Assembly: GCA_965198025.1 (NCBI GenBank)
Contig: OZ240237.1
Coordinates: 682,001 to 746,000, forward strand
Length of the DNA stretch: 64,000 nucleotides
DNA from: CAYWWM01 sp965198025
Lineage (GTDB): Bacteria; Acidobacteriota; Terriglobia; 2-12-FULL-54-10
Direction: 5' to 3'
Position numbers and translations under genes: made by a program. Below the pieces are notes generated by a model. The model was not told where the DNA came from, did not search any database, and was given only the letters and a program-made list of their open reading frames with translations. Positions 16,611 to 28,274 of this stretch are shown here, in pieces (positions within the stretch are counted from its first letter, which is position 1; each line of letters starts with the position of its first letter).

Positions 16611-17546
16611 ATGATCAGCACATCGCGCTTAGCAGTCTGGATGTTCGCTTTGGCCGTCGGCCTCGTCCTTTTGCCGTCTATCGCCGCGGCGCAACTCTCC
16701 GAGCCGGCGGCCTGGACCACAGGGATTCGCAACCAGTACGACGTGGAAACCGACATCACTTATCTGACGGCCAACAACTGGGAGGTGAAGCTCGACGTCT
16801 ACAGGCCGGACCAAAGCCCCGGGCCCCATCCGACGGTCCTCTTTTTCCACGGTGGCGGCTGGCGCGCAGGCAGCAAAGAGTCGAACGTGCTGGCCTTCCT
16901 GCCGTATCTCGAAATGGGATGGGCGGTCGTCAACGTCGGGTATCGCCTGGCGCAGGTCTCGCTTGCTCCGGCTGCGGTCGAGGATTGCCTCTGTGCCTTG
17001 CGCTGGGTGATCCGCAACGCCGAGGAGTACGGCTTCGACACCGACAAGATTGTCTTGACCGGCAACTCCGCCGGTGGACACCTTGCTTTGACCACCGGCA
17101 TAATGCCGCCCTCCGAAGGCTTCGACTGGCCGTGTCCAGGGGATGAAGAATTGAAAGTCGCGGCGATCGTCAACTGGTACGGCATCACCGACGTGGCGGA
17201 GCTGCTGGAAGGCCCCAACCAGAAGACCTACGCGATGATGTGGCTCGGCAGCCAGCCCAACCGTCGCGAGATTGCCGAGCGGGTGTCTCCCCTCAAGTAC
17301 ATCCGCGCCGGCATCCCTCCCGTGATCTCGATTCAGGGTGACGCCGACCCCACCGTTCCCTATAGCCACTCCACGCGCCTGCATGATGCGCTCTCCAAGG
17401 CCGGCGTGCGCAATGAATTGGTCACGGTTCCCGGCGGCGCGCACGGCGGCTTCTCCGCCTCGGAGATGGTCCACGCCTACTCGCGCATTCAGGTATTCCT
17501 CCGCGCAGCGGACATCATGCCCGTGCGGTCGAGCGCGCTGCGGTAG
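16611..17546 (+). CDS. secreted alpha/beta hydrolase (esterase/BD-FAE type)
   Basis: This protein has 311 residues. Residues 1-25 (AVWMFALAVGLVLLPSIAAA) form a signal peptide. The fold shows the oxyanion motif FFHGGGWRAGS, the nucleophile elbow GNSAGGHL (Ser), GDADPTVPY (Asp) and GGAHGGFS (His). The sequence matches the esterase/lipase group that includes carbohydrate esterases (ITYLTANNWEVKLDVYRP is the usual opening strand). It probably removes acyl groups from a polysaccharide or small ester in the periplasm; substrate unknown. A strong ribosome-binding site (TTAGGAGGAA) sits 5 bases upstream. It may be co-transcribed with the upstream hydrolase. Confidence 0.85.
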   Translation: MISTSRLAVWMFALAVGLVLLPSIAAAQLSEPAAWTTGIRNQYDVETDITYLTANNWEVKLDVYRPDQSPGPHPTVLFFHGGGWRAGSKESNVLAFLPYLEMGWAVVNVGYRLAQVSLAPAAVEDCLCALRWVIRNAEEYGFDTDKIVLTGNSAGGHLALTTGIMPPSEGFDWPCPGDEELKVAAIVNWYGITDVAELLEGPNQKTYAMMWLGSQPNRREIAERVSPLKYIRAGIPPVISIQGDADPTVPYSHSTRLHDALSKAGVRNELVTVPGGAHGGFSASEMVHAYSRIQVFLRAADIMPVRSSALR

Positions 17547-17587
17547 GGCCGTCTTTCTTTGCTCTGGGAACTCGCGCTCGTCGGCGA

Positions 17588-17713
17588 ATGAACGATGGCC
17601 GTAGTGTAAAACTCCGCTTTGAGGAGAACGTGTGCCTGCAGTTGTCGGAAGTTCTCGCTAACGAATATCCCGGCAGCATTAGTTTCTGGGCAATCGGTTT
17701 ACGAGGAACAACG
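17588..17713 (+). pseudogene. DUF5615 (PIN-like) fragment
   Basis: About 35 codons read VKLRFEENVCLQLSEVLANE and continue YPGSISFWAIGLRGTTDS, matching the N-terminal half of DUF5615 PIN-like proteins (MKLLFDENLSxxLVxxLADxFPGSxHVxxxGLxxATD). The acidic DE of FDEN is EE here, and no start codon sits at the expected place. After TTDS the frame drifts into unrelated sequence until the aconitase gene. It is a dead toxin relic, and a second DUF5615 copy lies at 20804-21125. Confidence 0.65.
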
Positions 17714-17861
17714 GATAGTTGGGGAGCAGGAGGTGTCTTCGATTCTTATCCTCTTCTTAGGCCCCGTCGCGCTTTGAGCTGGTTGCACGCACCATCTCAT
17801 TCGCTCTCTCCCTATGCTACGATTGACGTTTGCTCCGCCCTGGATAGAGGGATACATTGCT

Positions 17862-20540
<2,679 letters not shown>

Positions 20541-20565
20541 GGCTTCGCTCACGCTTTGATGCTGC

Positions 20566-20571
20566 TATAAT
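20566..20571 (+). promoter_or_regulatory. -10 element for the DUF433-DUF5615 pair
   Basis: TGCTATAATATGG contains a perfect TATAAT with TGC in front, 33 bases before the DUF433 ATG. No clear -35 is seen. Confidence 0.5.
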
Positions 20572-20604
20572 ATGGCGCGAACCTTGCAATAATGAACGGC
20601 TTGT

Positions 20605-20823
20605 ATGCGAAGAGTAATCCACAGCGATCCTGACATTCTGGGCGGAACCCCGGTGTTTGTGGGGACGCGTGTTCCGTTTCAAACGCTGATTGACTATCTG
20701 GAGGCGGGCCATGCTCTGGAGGCTTTTTTGAAGGACTTCCCGACGGTCACCCGCAAGAAGGCCCAGGCCGCTTTGGAGCAAGCCAAAGAAGCCCTGCTCA
20801 CCAATGCGCGTCTTGCTGGATGA
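20605..20823 (+). CDS. DUF433 antitoxin-like protein
   Basis: This 72-residue protein contains IHSDPDILGGTPVFVGTRVP then FQTLIDYLEAG, the diagnostic DUF433 pattern (D-P-x-I-x-G-G-x-P-x-x-x-G-T-R-[IV]), followed by a helical C-terminus. DUF433 proteins have a winged-helix-like DNA-binding fold and are usually encoded just upstream of a DUF5615 PIN-like protein, the pair being regarded as a candidate toxin-antitoxin system. Here the next gene overlaps by 20 bp and is DUF5615, but it is frameshifted. The antitoxin may therefore now be an orphan. Confidence 0.82.
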   Translation: MRRVIHSDPDILGGTPVFVGTRVPFQTLIDYLEAGHALEAFLKDFPTVTRKKAQAALEQAKEALLTNARLAG

Positions 20824-21125
20824 GTGTGTTCCATATCAGATCAAGTATTCGCTGGTGGGCCACGAGGTTCTGACGGTTGGCCGTATGCGTTGGTCGGGCA
20901 AGAAGAACGGCGAACTCCTCCTGGCTGGCCGCCACTCGATTCGACGTTTTCGTAACGGTAGATCAGAGCCTCACATATCAGCAGGATATTCGTCGTTTGA
21001 AAATCGCCGTGGTCACTCTGGTTGCCCAGAGCAACGAGATTGATGCGCTCCGGCCTCTGGTCCCGCTGCTTCGGCAGGTTCTCAGCAAAGTAAGGCCGGG
21101 CCAGATCATCCAGGTCGCCGCATAG
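20804..21125 (+). pseudogene. DUF5615 PIN-like toxin, frameshifted
   Basis: The first frame reads MRVLLDECVPYQIKYSLVGH and continues EVLTVGRMRWSGKKNGELL, with the conserved DE of the PIN-like active site. Between about 20915 and 20930 (CTCCTCCTGGCTGG) the reading moves to another frame, which continues AATRFDVFVTVDQSL (second acidic pair) and LKIAVVTLVAQSNEIDALRP to a stop at 21125. Together they make a normal protein of about 107 residues, so one indel separates it from function. It is probably a silenced toxin; a sequencing error in a C-rich run would look the same. Confidence 0.78.
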
Positions 21126-21161
21126 CCTGCGGCTGTACCAATTCATGAGGAGATCTTCCGT

Positions 21162-21896
21162 ATGACTACCCGACTCATTACTGCGGCCTTCGCAGCAGCC
21201 CTGCAGCTTGCGGGCTTGCCCGGCCTTTCCGCTCAGAATCCCGCCCAGCCCGGCGCCGACCTTTCCGGCGTCTGGCAGCCGCAGGCCAGGGGAACCGGCG
21301 AGCGGCATCATTTTTCGACTGAAATCCCTCCCATGCAGCCCTGGGCCTTGGACTACTTCAACTACGCCAAGAACCCGACCACCCACATGGGACGCGGCCG
21401 CGACGAGCTGGAGCCGCGCTATCACTGTCTGCCGCCCGGCCCCACCGGCCTGATGCTCAACCCGCTTCCTTTCGAGATCATCCAGAGCCCCAAGCGTGTC
21501 ATGTTCTTTCACGAGCATGACCACTGGATTCGCCAGATCTGGACCGACGGCCGGGAACACCCCGACGGCTACCCCCTCACCTGGATGGGCCACTCCATCG
21601 GCCGCTGGGACGGTGACACGCTCGTCGTGGACACCGTCGGCATCAACTCCATCAGTAGATGGATTGACCGCGCGGGGACGCCCCATAGCGATCAGTTGCA
21701 TGTTGTGGAGCGCTTCAGCCGGCCTTCCCACGATTCCCTCCAGGTCGTTTTCCTGTTTGAAGACCCCGGAGCCTACACTCGTCCCTGGGGCGGCACCAAG
21801 GTCTACAAACTCGGCGTAGGCTGGGAAATTCTGGAACACGTCGTCTGCGAAGAGACGCTCATCCAGCAGCGCGGCTTCAGCGTGGACTCCCGATAA
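21162..21896 (+). CDS. secreted protein of an uncharacterised Acidobacteria-rich family
   Basis: This 244-residue protein has a signal peptide (residues 1-25, TTRLITAAFAAALQLAGLPG). Conserved-looking blocks are DLSGVWQP, YHCLPPGPTG, PFEIIQSPKRVMFFHEHDHW, DGREHP, TWMGHSIGRWDGDTLVVDTV and HVVERFSRP. I recognise these as hallmarks of a periplasmic family abundant in soil Acidobacteriota, with no assigned function; it looks like an all-beta, lipocalin-like fold. GAGGAG upstream of the ATG supports the start. No operon partner is seen. Confidence 0.72.
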   Translation: MTTRLITAAFAAALQLAGLPGLSAQNPAQPGADLSGVWQPQARGTGERHHFSTEIPPMQPWALDYFNYAKNPTTHMGRGRDELEPRYHCLPPGPTGLMLNPLPFEIIQSPKRVMFFHEHDHWIRQIWTDGREHPDGYPLTWMGHSIGRWDGDTLVVDTVGINSISRWIDRAGTPHSDQLHVVERFSRPSHDSLQVVFLFEDPGAYTRPWGGTKVYKLGVGWEILEHVVCEETLIQQRGFSVDSR

Positions 21897-22004
21897 CGGC
21901 ATAGCCGCGTGATACTAGGCCCATGGGAACTCTGGATGGAACAATTCAGCCGGGCTCGAATGATTGATGGATTCCAATTTTGAGGCCCTGTCATCCTTGT
22001 GATA

Positions 22005-22355
22005 TTAGGTTTTCTGGTTACGCCCTTTTTTGCGCCCGTCCTTCCGCGGAGCCTTTGAACCAATTCTGCGTGAGTGTGGACGAACTGCAATGCTCAATCC
22101 CAAAGTCCCGAACAAGTTCAATAGAGTTGTTAGGCGGGGATTCCCCTTTTCGGAAAGGCTTCGATAGATGGCCTCTCGCGCAATCCCGGCTCCCTTGGCA
22201 ACCTTGGACATCTTGTGCGCTTCCGCAACATCTCGCAGAGCCAGGAGCAGCATCTCTGAATCACCATCCTCAATCGCAGCATTGATGTAACTAGCGGCCT
22301 CTTCTGGATCTAGAAGATCTCTGAGTAGGCTTTCCCGATAACTGTTCTTCGGCAT
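22005..22355 (-). CDS. HigA-like addiction-module antidote (HTH)
   Basis: This protein of about 116 residues reads EEAASYINAAIEDGDSEMLL then LALRDVAEAHKMSKVAKGAG and IAREAIYRSLSEKGNPRLTT, the usual layout of 'putative addiction module antidote' proteins. A helix-turn-helix follows an acidic N-terminus. ATG 22355 has GGAGGG 6 bases upstream, so the longer ORF start at 22418 is rejected. The tail (SRRIGSKAPRKDGRKKGRNQ) is long and very basic, which is unusual for an antidote. Its 5' end lies inside the toxin gene's 3' end (65-bp overlap), toxin first. Confidence 0.82.
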   Translation of the reverse strand: MPKNSYRESLLRDLLDPEEAASYINAAIEDGDSEMLLLALRDVAEAHKMSKVAKGAGIAREAIYRSLSEKGNPRLTTLLNLFGTLGLSIAVRPHSRRIGSKAPRKDGRKKGRNQKT

Positions 22356-22674
22356 TGCAATCCCTCCATAGCTTTCTAGCCCGCCGAATATCGGAGGTCT
22401 GGGAGTCCTTATCCCCACCCCAAAGAAGCGTCACATCTTTCCCATCGTCGCCCAGATAAATTCTGTATCCGGGTCCGAAGTCGAGTTTCAGTTCAATCAA
22501 ACCACCACCGAGAACCCTGTGTTTTCCAAAATTTCCCTGTGCAACCCGATTGAGGCGTATGCGAACCCTGGACCTCGTCTGACGATCTAAACTCCACAGC
22601 CAGTCATGAAAAGGCTCCCGGTTATTCTGTGCAACAACATAGTTGCTGAGGGTGCGGGGGTTGCTTCCACTCAT
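22291..22674 (-). CDS. RelE/HigB-type addiction-module killer protein
   Basis: This protein of about 127 residues has the addiction-module killer pattern: REPFHDWLWSLDRQTRSRVR, GNFGKHRVLGGGLIELKLDF, then GPGYRIYLGDDGKDVTLLWG and a final DIRRARKLW. These proteins cleave ribosome-bound mRNA. The N-terminus is uncertain (ATG at 22674 or 22689; neither has a good ribosome-binding site). The C-terminus runs about 20 residues past the usual end (NAEEQLSGKPTQRSS...), overlapping the antidote gene. The toxin-first order is typical of this family. Confidence 0.8.
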   Translation of the reverse strand: MSGSNPRTLSNYVVAQNNREPFHDWLWSLDRQTRSRVRIRLNRVAQGNFGKHRVLGGGLIELKLDFGPGYRIYLGDDGKDVTLLWGGDKDSQTSDIRRARKLWRDCNAEEQLSGKPTQRSSRSRRGR

Positions 22675-22949
22675 CGCAACGGGCCACAAACTCGCGCTGT
22701 GATCTACAGATCACAACCGAAGTGTAAACCGTCCTCGTTTATATTGCAAGTGCCTGCGCGTTTTCACGAGAGTGTGGTACAAACTTTACTGGCGGAAGCG
22801 GCGAGAGCCGAACTCCGCAAGCCACTGACCAGATATCACCCTGAAGACTTATAGTGTGTCACGTGTAGAATCACGATAGCTTTTGCTTCTTTGCTGAGCC
22901 CGTCGGTGTTATATTGTTCTTATCCGGCTTGGAAAGGGGTTCTTCACTC

Positions 22950-23417
22950 ATGAAACTGCGACCGGCCTTTTATGCCCTGCTGATTGTGCCCGTAGCGCTA
23001 TTCGTGCTCTCGTCGCTGCGGCTGCGTGCTGCCGAGAACGAGATCACCGTCTACAAGGTCCCCACCTGCGGCTGCTGCACCAAGTGGGTGGACCATTTGA
23101 AGGAGAACGGCTTCCAGGTCACTGTCCATGACGTCGAGAGCACGGACGAATACAGCACCCGTTACGGAGTCCCCGAGGCTGCGCGCTCCTGCCACATCGG
23201 CGTGGTGGCGGGCTACGCGGTGGAGGGTCACGTCCCGGCCGCAGAAATCCTGCGCCTGCTCAAAGAGCGTCCCAAAGCCAAAGGACTCGCGGTCCCCGGC
23301 ATGCCGATCGGCTCTCCGGGCATGGATTTCCCCGGCGGCCCGCCGGGAGAGTACACCGTCGTGCTCATCGGTGAGGACGGCAAGCTGATCGACTATCAGC
23401 AGTACCCGCGCGAATAG
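22950..23417 (+). CDS. DUF411 metal-binding protein
   Basis: This protein of about 155 residues has an N-terminal membrane anchor or signal (FYALLIVPVALFVLSSLRL). It continues ITVYKVPTCGCCTKWVDHLK (C-G-C-C motif), YGVPEAARSCHIGVVAGYAV, EGHVPAAEILRLL and AVPGMPIGSPGMD, all diagnostic of DUF411. The family is often found with copper-resistance genes and is thought to bind copper in the periplasm. No copper genes are adjacent here. ATG 22950 has GGAAAGGGG upstream. It is a single gene. Confidence 0.85.
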   Translation: MKLRPAFYALLIVPVALFVLSSLRLRAAENEITVYKVPTCGCCTKWVDHLKENGFQVTVHDVESTDEYSTRYGVPEAARSCHIGVVAGYAVEGHVPAAEILRLLKERPKAKGLAVPGMPIGSPGMDFPGGPPGEYTVVLIGEDGKLIDYQQYPRE

Positions 23418-23522
23418 CGGTTTTTCTGGCTGGCGATTGCCCGTTGGCTATTGCCCCATCACAAGCCGGAGGGGGCAACGGAAAAACCATGCTCCCGGGA
23501 AATCGAAGTCACCGTCTGATCC

Positions 23523-25778
23523 ATGCCAACCCAACGCACCCCTTCCATCGCCGGCCCTATCCCTTTCGGCCTCGGCCAAACCAAACCCCGCCATTACCGC
23601 GACATGCTGCGGGTGCTGTGGGACAACCGGGACAATCTCGCCTATGCCGCCCGGATTCTGCGGCACGGCGTCTGCGACGGCTGCTCGCTCGGGCCCGCGG
23701 GGCTTCACGACGAAACGATTCCCGGAATCCATCTCTGCATGAGCCGCTTGAAGATGCTGCGGCTCAGCACTATACCTGCGATCGAGGACCGGTATCTCTC
23801 CGATCTGTCCCGCCTGCGTTCGCTCACCAGCACTGAGCTGCGCCGCCTCGGCCGGCTCCCGTATCCGATGGTGTACCACAAGGGCGACGCCCATCTTCGC
23901 CGCATCGGTTGGGACGAGGCCCTGGAACAGGCCGGATCGGCCTTGCGGAGCGTCGATCCCCGGCGCATCGCCTTCTACACCACCTCGCGCGGCCTGACCA
24001 ACGAAGTCTATTATGTCGCCCAGAAGTTCGCCCGCCTGCTCGGCACCAACAGTATTGACAACGCGGCACGCCTCTGCCACGCCGCCAGTACCGTCGCCCT
24101 CAAGCAAATGGTCGGCGTCGGCGCTTCCACCTGCTCTTACCGCGACTGGCTTGGCGCGGACCTGATCGTCCTGATCGGCACCAATCTCGCCAACAACCAA
24201 CCCGTCGCCCTCAAGTATCTGTACCATGCCAAGCAGCGCGGGGCCCGCATCGTCGTCGTCAACCCTTACCGCGAACCCGGTCTGGAGCGCTATTGGGTTC
24301 CTTCGATCGCGAAGAGTGCGCTGTTCGGCACCCGCCTCATGGACGATTTTTTCCCTGTCCGTCCCGGCGGCGACGTAGCCTTCCTGAACGGTGTTCTGAA
24401 ATGCCTGATGGAGCGCGATGCGCTCGACCGCGACTTCATTGCGAGCCACACTGCCGGTTTCGATAGCCTGCGCGCCGAAGTCGAATCCCAACCCTGGGAG
24501 GCGCTCGAACAAGCCGGCGGATTGCCCCGGGCCGAGATGGAGCGCTTCGCCGGGATATACGCCGGCGTGCGCAACGCAGTCTTCGTCTGGAGCATGGGCC
24601 TGACGCAGCAGCGCCGTGGTGTGGACAATGTCCGGGCAGTCGCCAATCTGGCGCTGGCCCGCGGCATGATCGGCCGCGAGAATTGTGGCTTGGTGCCCAT
24701 TCGCGGCCATAGCGGTGTGCAGGGAGGCGCGGAGTGCGGCGCGGTGCCGGGTGAGTTCCCCGGAGGCGCCCGCGTCAATCCAGAGAACGCTCGCCGCTTT
24801 GCCGAGGTCTGGGGCTGTCCGCTCTCCGCCGAGAAGGGGCTCAACGCTGCGCAGATGCTGGACGCCGCTCGCGACGGCCGGCTCGACCTCTTCTATGTCA
24901 TCGGCGGCAATTTCCTCGAAACCATGCCGGACCCCGCGGGCGTCGGCCGCGCCTTGCGCAACGTTCCCGTCCGCATTCACCAGGACATTATGCTGAGCAC
25001 TTCCATGCTCGCCGACCCCGCCGAGAAGGTTCTGCTGCTTCCGGCGCAGACGCGCTACGAGCAGCGCGGCGGAGGCACTGCCACCAGCACCGAGCGCCGC
25101 ATCCGCTTCACCCCCGAGATCCCCCACTCAGCAAAAAGAATCGCCGAAGCCAAACCCGAATGGGAAATTCTCTCGCTCGTCGCGCAGTGTGCGCTCCCCG
25201 ACGCTGCCCGCCCGCTGCTCCAATACGCCGATGTTCGCCACATCATGGAGGAGATGGACCGCGTCATGCCGCTCTATCACGGCATCAAGGACCTCCGCAA
25301 GGAGGGTGACTGGGTGCAATACGGCGGCCCCATTCTTCTCGAAGGCGGTGTCTGCCCCAACCTGCCGGAAGGCCGCGCCCGCTTTGTTCCTGTCCGCCCT
25401 GCCGCAATCGAACCCGCCCCTCAAGCCGCAACCGAAGCAGGCGCGGATTTCTTTTATCTCACTACGCGCCGCGGCGACCAGTTCAACAGCATGGTCTATC
25501 GTGACGGCGATCCGCTCACCGGCCGCCGCCGCAACAGCGTCTTTTTCTCCCCTCAGGATGCCCGGCGACTCGGCCTGACCGAAGGCTCGCCCGTTTTGCT
25601 GCGCTCCGCCCACGGCGAGTTTCACGGCGTCTGCGCCATCGAGGATGTTCGCCCGGGATGCTTGCAAGCTCACTGGCCCGAAGCCAACTGCCTGCTCGAT
25701 CAAGTTCTCGACCCCGAAAGCGGCGAGCCGGACTACAATGTCTCCGTGACGGCGCACAGTATTCGTTCTGCAGGCTGA
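23523..25778 (+). CDS. FdhF/YdeP-family molybdopterin oxidoreductase
   Basis: This 751-residue protein of the molybdopterin bis-MGD family resembles YdeP (an FdhF-like protein). It opens with a Cys cluster region (GVCDGCSLGP ... GIHLCMSR), then the Mo-binding domain: FYTTSRGLTNEVYYVAQKFAR, DNAARLCHAAS with a Cys at the expected metal position, and LIVLIGTNLANNQPVALKYL. GLVPIRGHSGVQGG and IGGNFLETMPDP are typical. The C-terminal molydop-binding barrel includes RRGDQFNSMVYR and ARRLGLTEGSPV. The substrate is unknown; E. coli YdeP is linked to acid resistance. The cofactor would need MobA, encoded at 50584-51216. Confidence 0.85.
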   Translation: MPTQRTPSIAGPIPFGLGQTKPRHYRDMLRVLWDNRDNLAYAARILRHGVCDGCSLGPAGLHDETIPGIHLCMSRLKMLRLSTIPAIEDRYLSDLSRLRSLTSTELRRLGRLPYPMVYHKGDAHLRRIGWDEALEQAGSALRSVDPRRIAFYTTSRGLTNEVYYVAQKFARLLGTNSIDNAARLCHAASTVALKQMVGVGASTCSYRDWLGADLIVLIGTNLANNQPVALKYLYHAKQRGARIVVVNPYREPGLERYWVPSIAKSALFGTRLMDDFFPVRPGGDVAFLNGVLKCLMERDALDRDFIASHTAGFDSLRAEVESQPWEALEQAGGLPRAEMERFAGIYAGVRNAVFVWSMGLTQQRRGVDNVRAVANLALARGMIGRENCGLVPIRGHSGVQGGAECGAVPGEFPGGARVNPENARRFAEVWGCPLSAEKGLNAAQMLDAARDGRLDLFYVIGGNFLETMPDPAGVGRALRNVPVRIHQDIMLSTSMLADPAEKVLLLPAQTRYEQRGGGTATSTERRIRFTPEIPHSAKRIAEAKPEWEILSLVAQCALPDAARPLLQYADVRHIMEEMDRVMPLYHGIKDLRKEGDWVQYGGPILLEGGVCPNLPEGRARFVPVRPAAIEPAPQAATEAGADFFYLTTRRGDQFNSMVYRDGDPLTGRRRNSVFFSPQDARRLGLTEGSPVLLRSAHGEFHGVCAIEDVRPGCLQAHWPEANCLLDQVLDPESGEPDYNVSVTAHSIRSAG

Positions 25779-26000
25779 CTACCGAGCGAATCGAGATCTC
25801 TTCTGCTCTGATGGATGTCGTTTCGCGGCGTTTTGATCTCGGTGGCTGGTCTGCGAAATCGCGCCGCTCGTGGACCGCCGGACGGATCCATTGCCAGCGC
25901 ATTTCGTTGGCTTTCGTGCTGGAATTCTGTGCTAGACTGATCGAAAGATTTGCTTAGGTGGGCCCGTCATGCAGGCTGGGTCCGAAACTGGGTAAAAGGC

Positions 26001-27128
26001 ATGATGAAAGTCGGCGGCGAAAGAAAGCACAAACGGGCACAGAGCGTCGTACTGTGTTTCGCGCTGCTCTTCGCGGCGGCGGTTGCCAGCATGATGCCGC
26101 AGAACGTTTTCTCCCAGGACGCAGCGCCCGCGTCCTCCCAGCCCGCGGTGGAGTCTCTCAGCCCGGATAATCCGGAAGAACTCGGTGAGCAGCGCATCCG
26201 CATCCGCGTCGAGGAAGTTCAGATCCCCTTTTCGGTCTTCGACCGCAACGGAAACCTGGTCCTCGACCTAGAGCAGGACGACTTCACGATTCTGGAAGAC
26301 GGCGTCCCGCAGGAGATTCAGTATTTCAGCGCCCCGGCGAATCTGCCGCTCCGCTTCGCCATCCTGATTGACACTTCCAGCAGCACGCGCCAGCGCCTCA
26401 AGTTCGAGAAGGAAGCCGCCATGCAGCTCGGCTACTACGTGCTGTCCTATAACAACGACCACCAGGGCTTCCTGATGACCTTTGACCACGGACCTCAGAT
26501 CATCCAGGATTACACCTCCAATCCCGACGACCTGACCACCGCGCTCGACGGTTTGATAGCCGCCGGCGGCACGGCCATGCTCGACGCCGTCATTGCGGCC
26601 TCCCACAAGCATCTTGCCGAGGCGCCCGGTCCGGGCATTCCCCGCCGTGTCGTGGTCCTGTTCAGTGACGGGGAAGACAACCTCAGCAAGCACAGCGTCG
26701 ACCAGGCCGTCGAGATCGCTCTCCGCAATGACGTCCGCATCTTTGTCGTCAGTGCCAACGGCTACGGCCAGAACCAACCCGGCCAGGCCGTTCTCCAGCG
26801 GCTTGTCGAAGAGACCAACGGACGGATGTTTTCCCCGCTCGACGAACTGCCCAGCAGCGCCTTTGCCACCGGCTATATTTCCAAACATCAGCTCTACGAG
26901 AGCCAGAACTCCGTCTACGCCCCCGGCACCGGTGCCTATACTTCCGAGCTCAACATGGCTCTCACCAAGGCTCTGGAAGCCATCGGCGACGAGTTGACCA
27001 ATCAATACGCCATCGGCTATATCCCCAGGAACAACCTGCTCGACGGCAGCTTCCGCGCCATTGAAATCCGCACCCGCCGTCGCAACGTGGAAATCCGCAC
27101 CAAGAAGGGCTACTACGCCATCCCCTGA
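26001..27128 (+). CDS. secreted VWFA-related protein
   Basis: This protein of about 375 residues has a signal segment (VVLCFALLFAAAVASMMPQN) and a proline/serine-rich linker. A short Ig-like strand follows (IRVEEVQIPFSVFDRNGNLV then LEQDDFTILEDGVPQEIQYF). Next comes a von Willebrand A domain with the metal-site motif LIDTSSSTRQRL (DxSxS), then GGTAMLDAVIAAS and RRVVVLFSDGEDN. This is the 'VWFA-related Acidobacterial domain' architecture, abundant in the phylum and of unknown role, probably in adhesion or complex assembly in the periplasm. ATG 26001 or 26004 is the likely start. Confidence 0.85.
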   Translation: MMKVGGERKHKRAQSVVLCFALLFAAAVASMMPQNVFSQDAAPASSQPAVESLSPDNPEELGEQRIRIRVEEVQIPFSVFDRNGNLVLDLEQDDFTILEDGVPQEIQYFSAPANLPLRFAILIDTSSSTRQRLKFEKEAAMQLGYYVLSYNNDHQGFLMTFDHGPQIIQDYTSNPDDLTTALDGLIAAGGTAMLDAVIAASHKHLAEAPGPGIPRRVVVLFSDGEDNLSKHSVDQAVEIALRNDVRIFVVSANGYGQNQPGQAVLQRLVEETNGRMFSPLDELPSSAFATGYISKHQLYESQNSVYAPGTGAYTSELNMALTKALEAIGDELTNQYAIGYIPRNNLLDGSFRAIEIRTRRRNVEIRTKKGYYAIP

Positions 27129-27137
27129 TTGTTCTTC

Positions 27138-27240
27138 TGTCATCCCGAGCGGCTTGTCCAGCCTGTCCCGAGATCGGTCGAGGGGAGCGCAGTCGAGCGC
27201 AGCGAGGGATCTGCTCGTGATGTTGCTGTCGGCGACGAGC
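27138..27240 (+). repeat. intergenic TCATCCCGAGCG repeat
   Basis: TCATCCCGAGCGGCTTGTCC followed by GCCTGTCCCGAGATC-type sequence is one of at least four related copies in the window (also 30329-30475, 31448-31640 and 32941-33120). It sits between two genes in the same direction and encodes nothing recognisable. Confidence 0.6.
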
Positions 27241-27318
27241 GATCTGCTTTTCCCGCCTTCCCTTCCGCCACTGCTTGCGATAAGCTGATCCCTCCGCTGC
27301 TGGCGTGCAGGACCCGTC

Positions 27319-28248
27319 ATGGAAAAACGCTCCATCGGTTCGCTTTCGGTTTCCGTCATCGGTCTCGGCTGCAACAACTTCGGCTGGCGCATCGACGACG
27401 CAGCCACCGAACGGGTCGTCCTCGCTGCGCTCGACGCCGGTATCAATTTCTTCGACACTGCCGACATCTACGGCGGAACCAGGAGCGAGCAGTTCCTGGG
27501 CCGTGCGCTCGGCAGCCGCCGCTCCGAAGTCGTAGTCGCCACCAAGTTCGGCATGGCCGTGGACGACCGCCGCAAAGGCGCCGAGCCCGGCTACATCCGC
27601 CGGGCCGTCGAGGACAGCCTGCGACGCCTCGGGACCGACCGCATTGACCTCTACCAGTTGCATCAGCCCGACCCCTCGGTCCCCATCGGCGACACGCTGG
27701 AAGCTTTGGACGGCTTGGTCCGTGCCGGTAAGGTGCGGGAGATCGGCTGCTCGAATTTCTCCGCCGCCCAGATTCGCCGCTCCGAAGACGCCGTCCGCCC
27801 GGCCGCCGCGCGCTTCGTCAGCCTGCAGAATGAGTACAGTCTGCTGCGCCGCGACCCCGAGAGCGGTGTGCTCTCCGAATGCGTCAACCGCGGCATCGCT
27901 TTTCTGCCCTATTTCCCGCTGGCCAGCGGCCTGCTCAGCGGAAAGTACCGCAAGGACCGGCCGGCTCCCCGCGGCACGCGCCTCACCTCGGGCGGACGCT
28001 TCGGTGGCCGGCTCGAAGAACCGAATATGGACCGGGCGGAGCAGCTCGCCCGGTTCGCCGCTGCGCGCGGCCGCTCGCTGCTGGAGCTCGCCCTTTCCTG
28101 GCTTGTCATGCGGCCCTCGGTCGCCTCCGTGATTCCCGGCGCCACTTCTCCCGAGCAGGTCCACGCCAACGCTGCGGCTGCCGGCTGGCGCCTCACCGCC
28201 GAAGAGCTCGCCGCCGTGGATGCCATCGCCCCGCCTCCTGACAAGTGA
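27319..28248 (+). CDS. aldo/keto reductase
   Basis: This 309-residue TIM-barrel NADPH-dependent oxidoreductase shows GLGCNNFGWRID, INFFDTADIYGG (catalytic Asp and Tyr), VVVATKFGMAVDD (catalytic Lys) and DLYQLHQPDP (catalytic His). The C-terminal cofactor site reads SVIPGATSPEQVHANAAA. It reduces carbonyl compounds, with the substrate not predictable. The length is normal and the frame intact. The next gene (sirtuin) starts 27 bp after the stop, suggesting co-transcription. Confidence 0.9.
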   Translation: MEKRSIGSLSVSVIGLGCNNFGWRIDDAATERVVLAALDAGINFFDTADIYGGTRSEQFLGRALGSRRSEVVVATKFGMAVDDRRKGAEPGYIRRAVEDSLRRLGTDRIDLYQLHQPDPSVPIGDTLEALDGLVRAGKVREIGCSNFSAAQIRRSEDAVRPAAARFVSLQNEYSLLRRDPESGVLSECVNRGIAFLPYFPLASGLLSGKYRKDRPAPRGTRLTSGGRFGGRLEEPNMDRAEQLARFAAARGRSLLELALSWLVMRPSVASVIPGATSPEQVHANAAAAGWRLTAEELAAVDAIAPPPDK

Positions 28249-28274
28249 CCACCGTTGGATAGGATTTTCTTGCC

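Noticed and set aside
23448..25127. 559-codon minus-strand frame opposite the YdeP-like gene
   Set aside because: Shadow of a real gene with clear molybdopterin-enzyme motifs on the plus strand.
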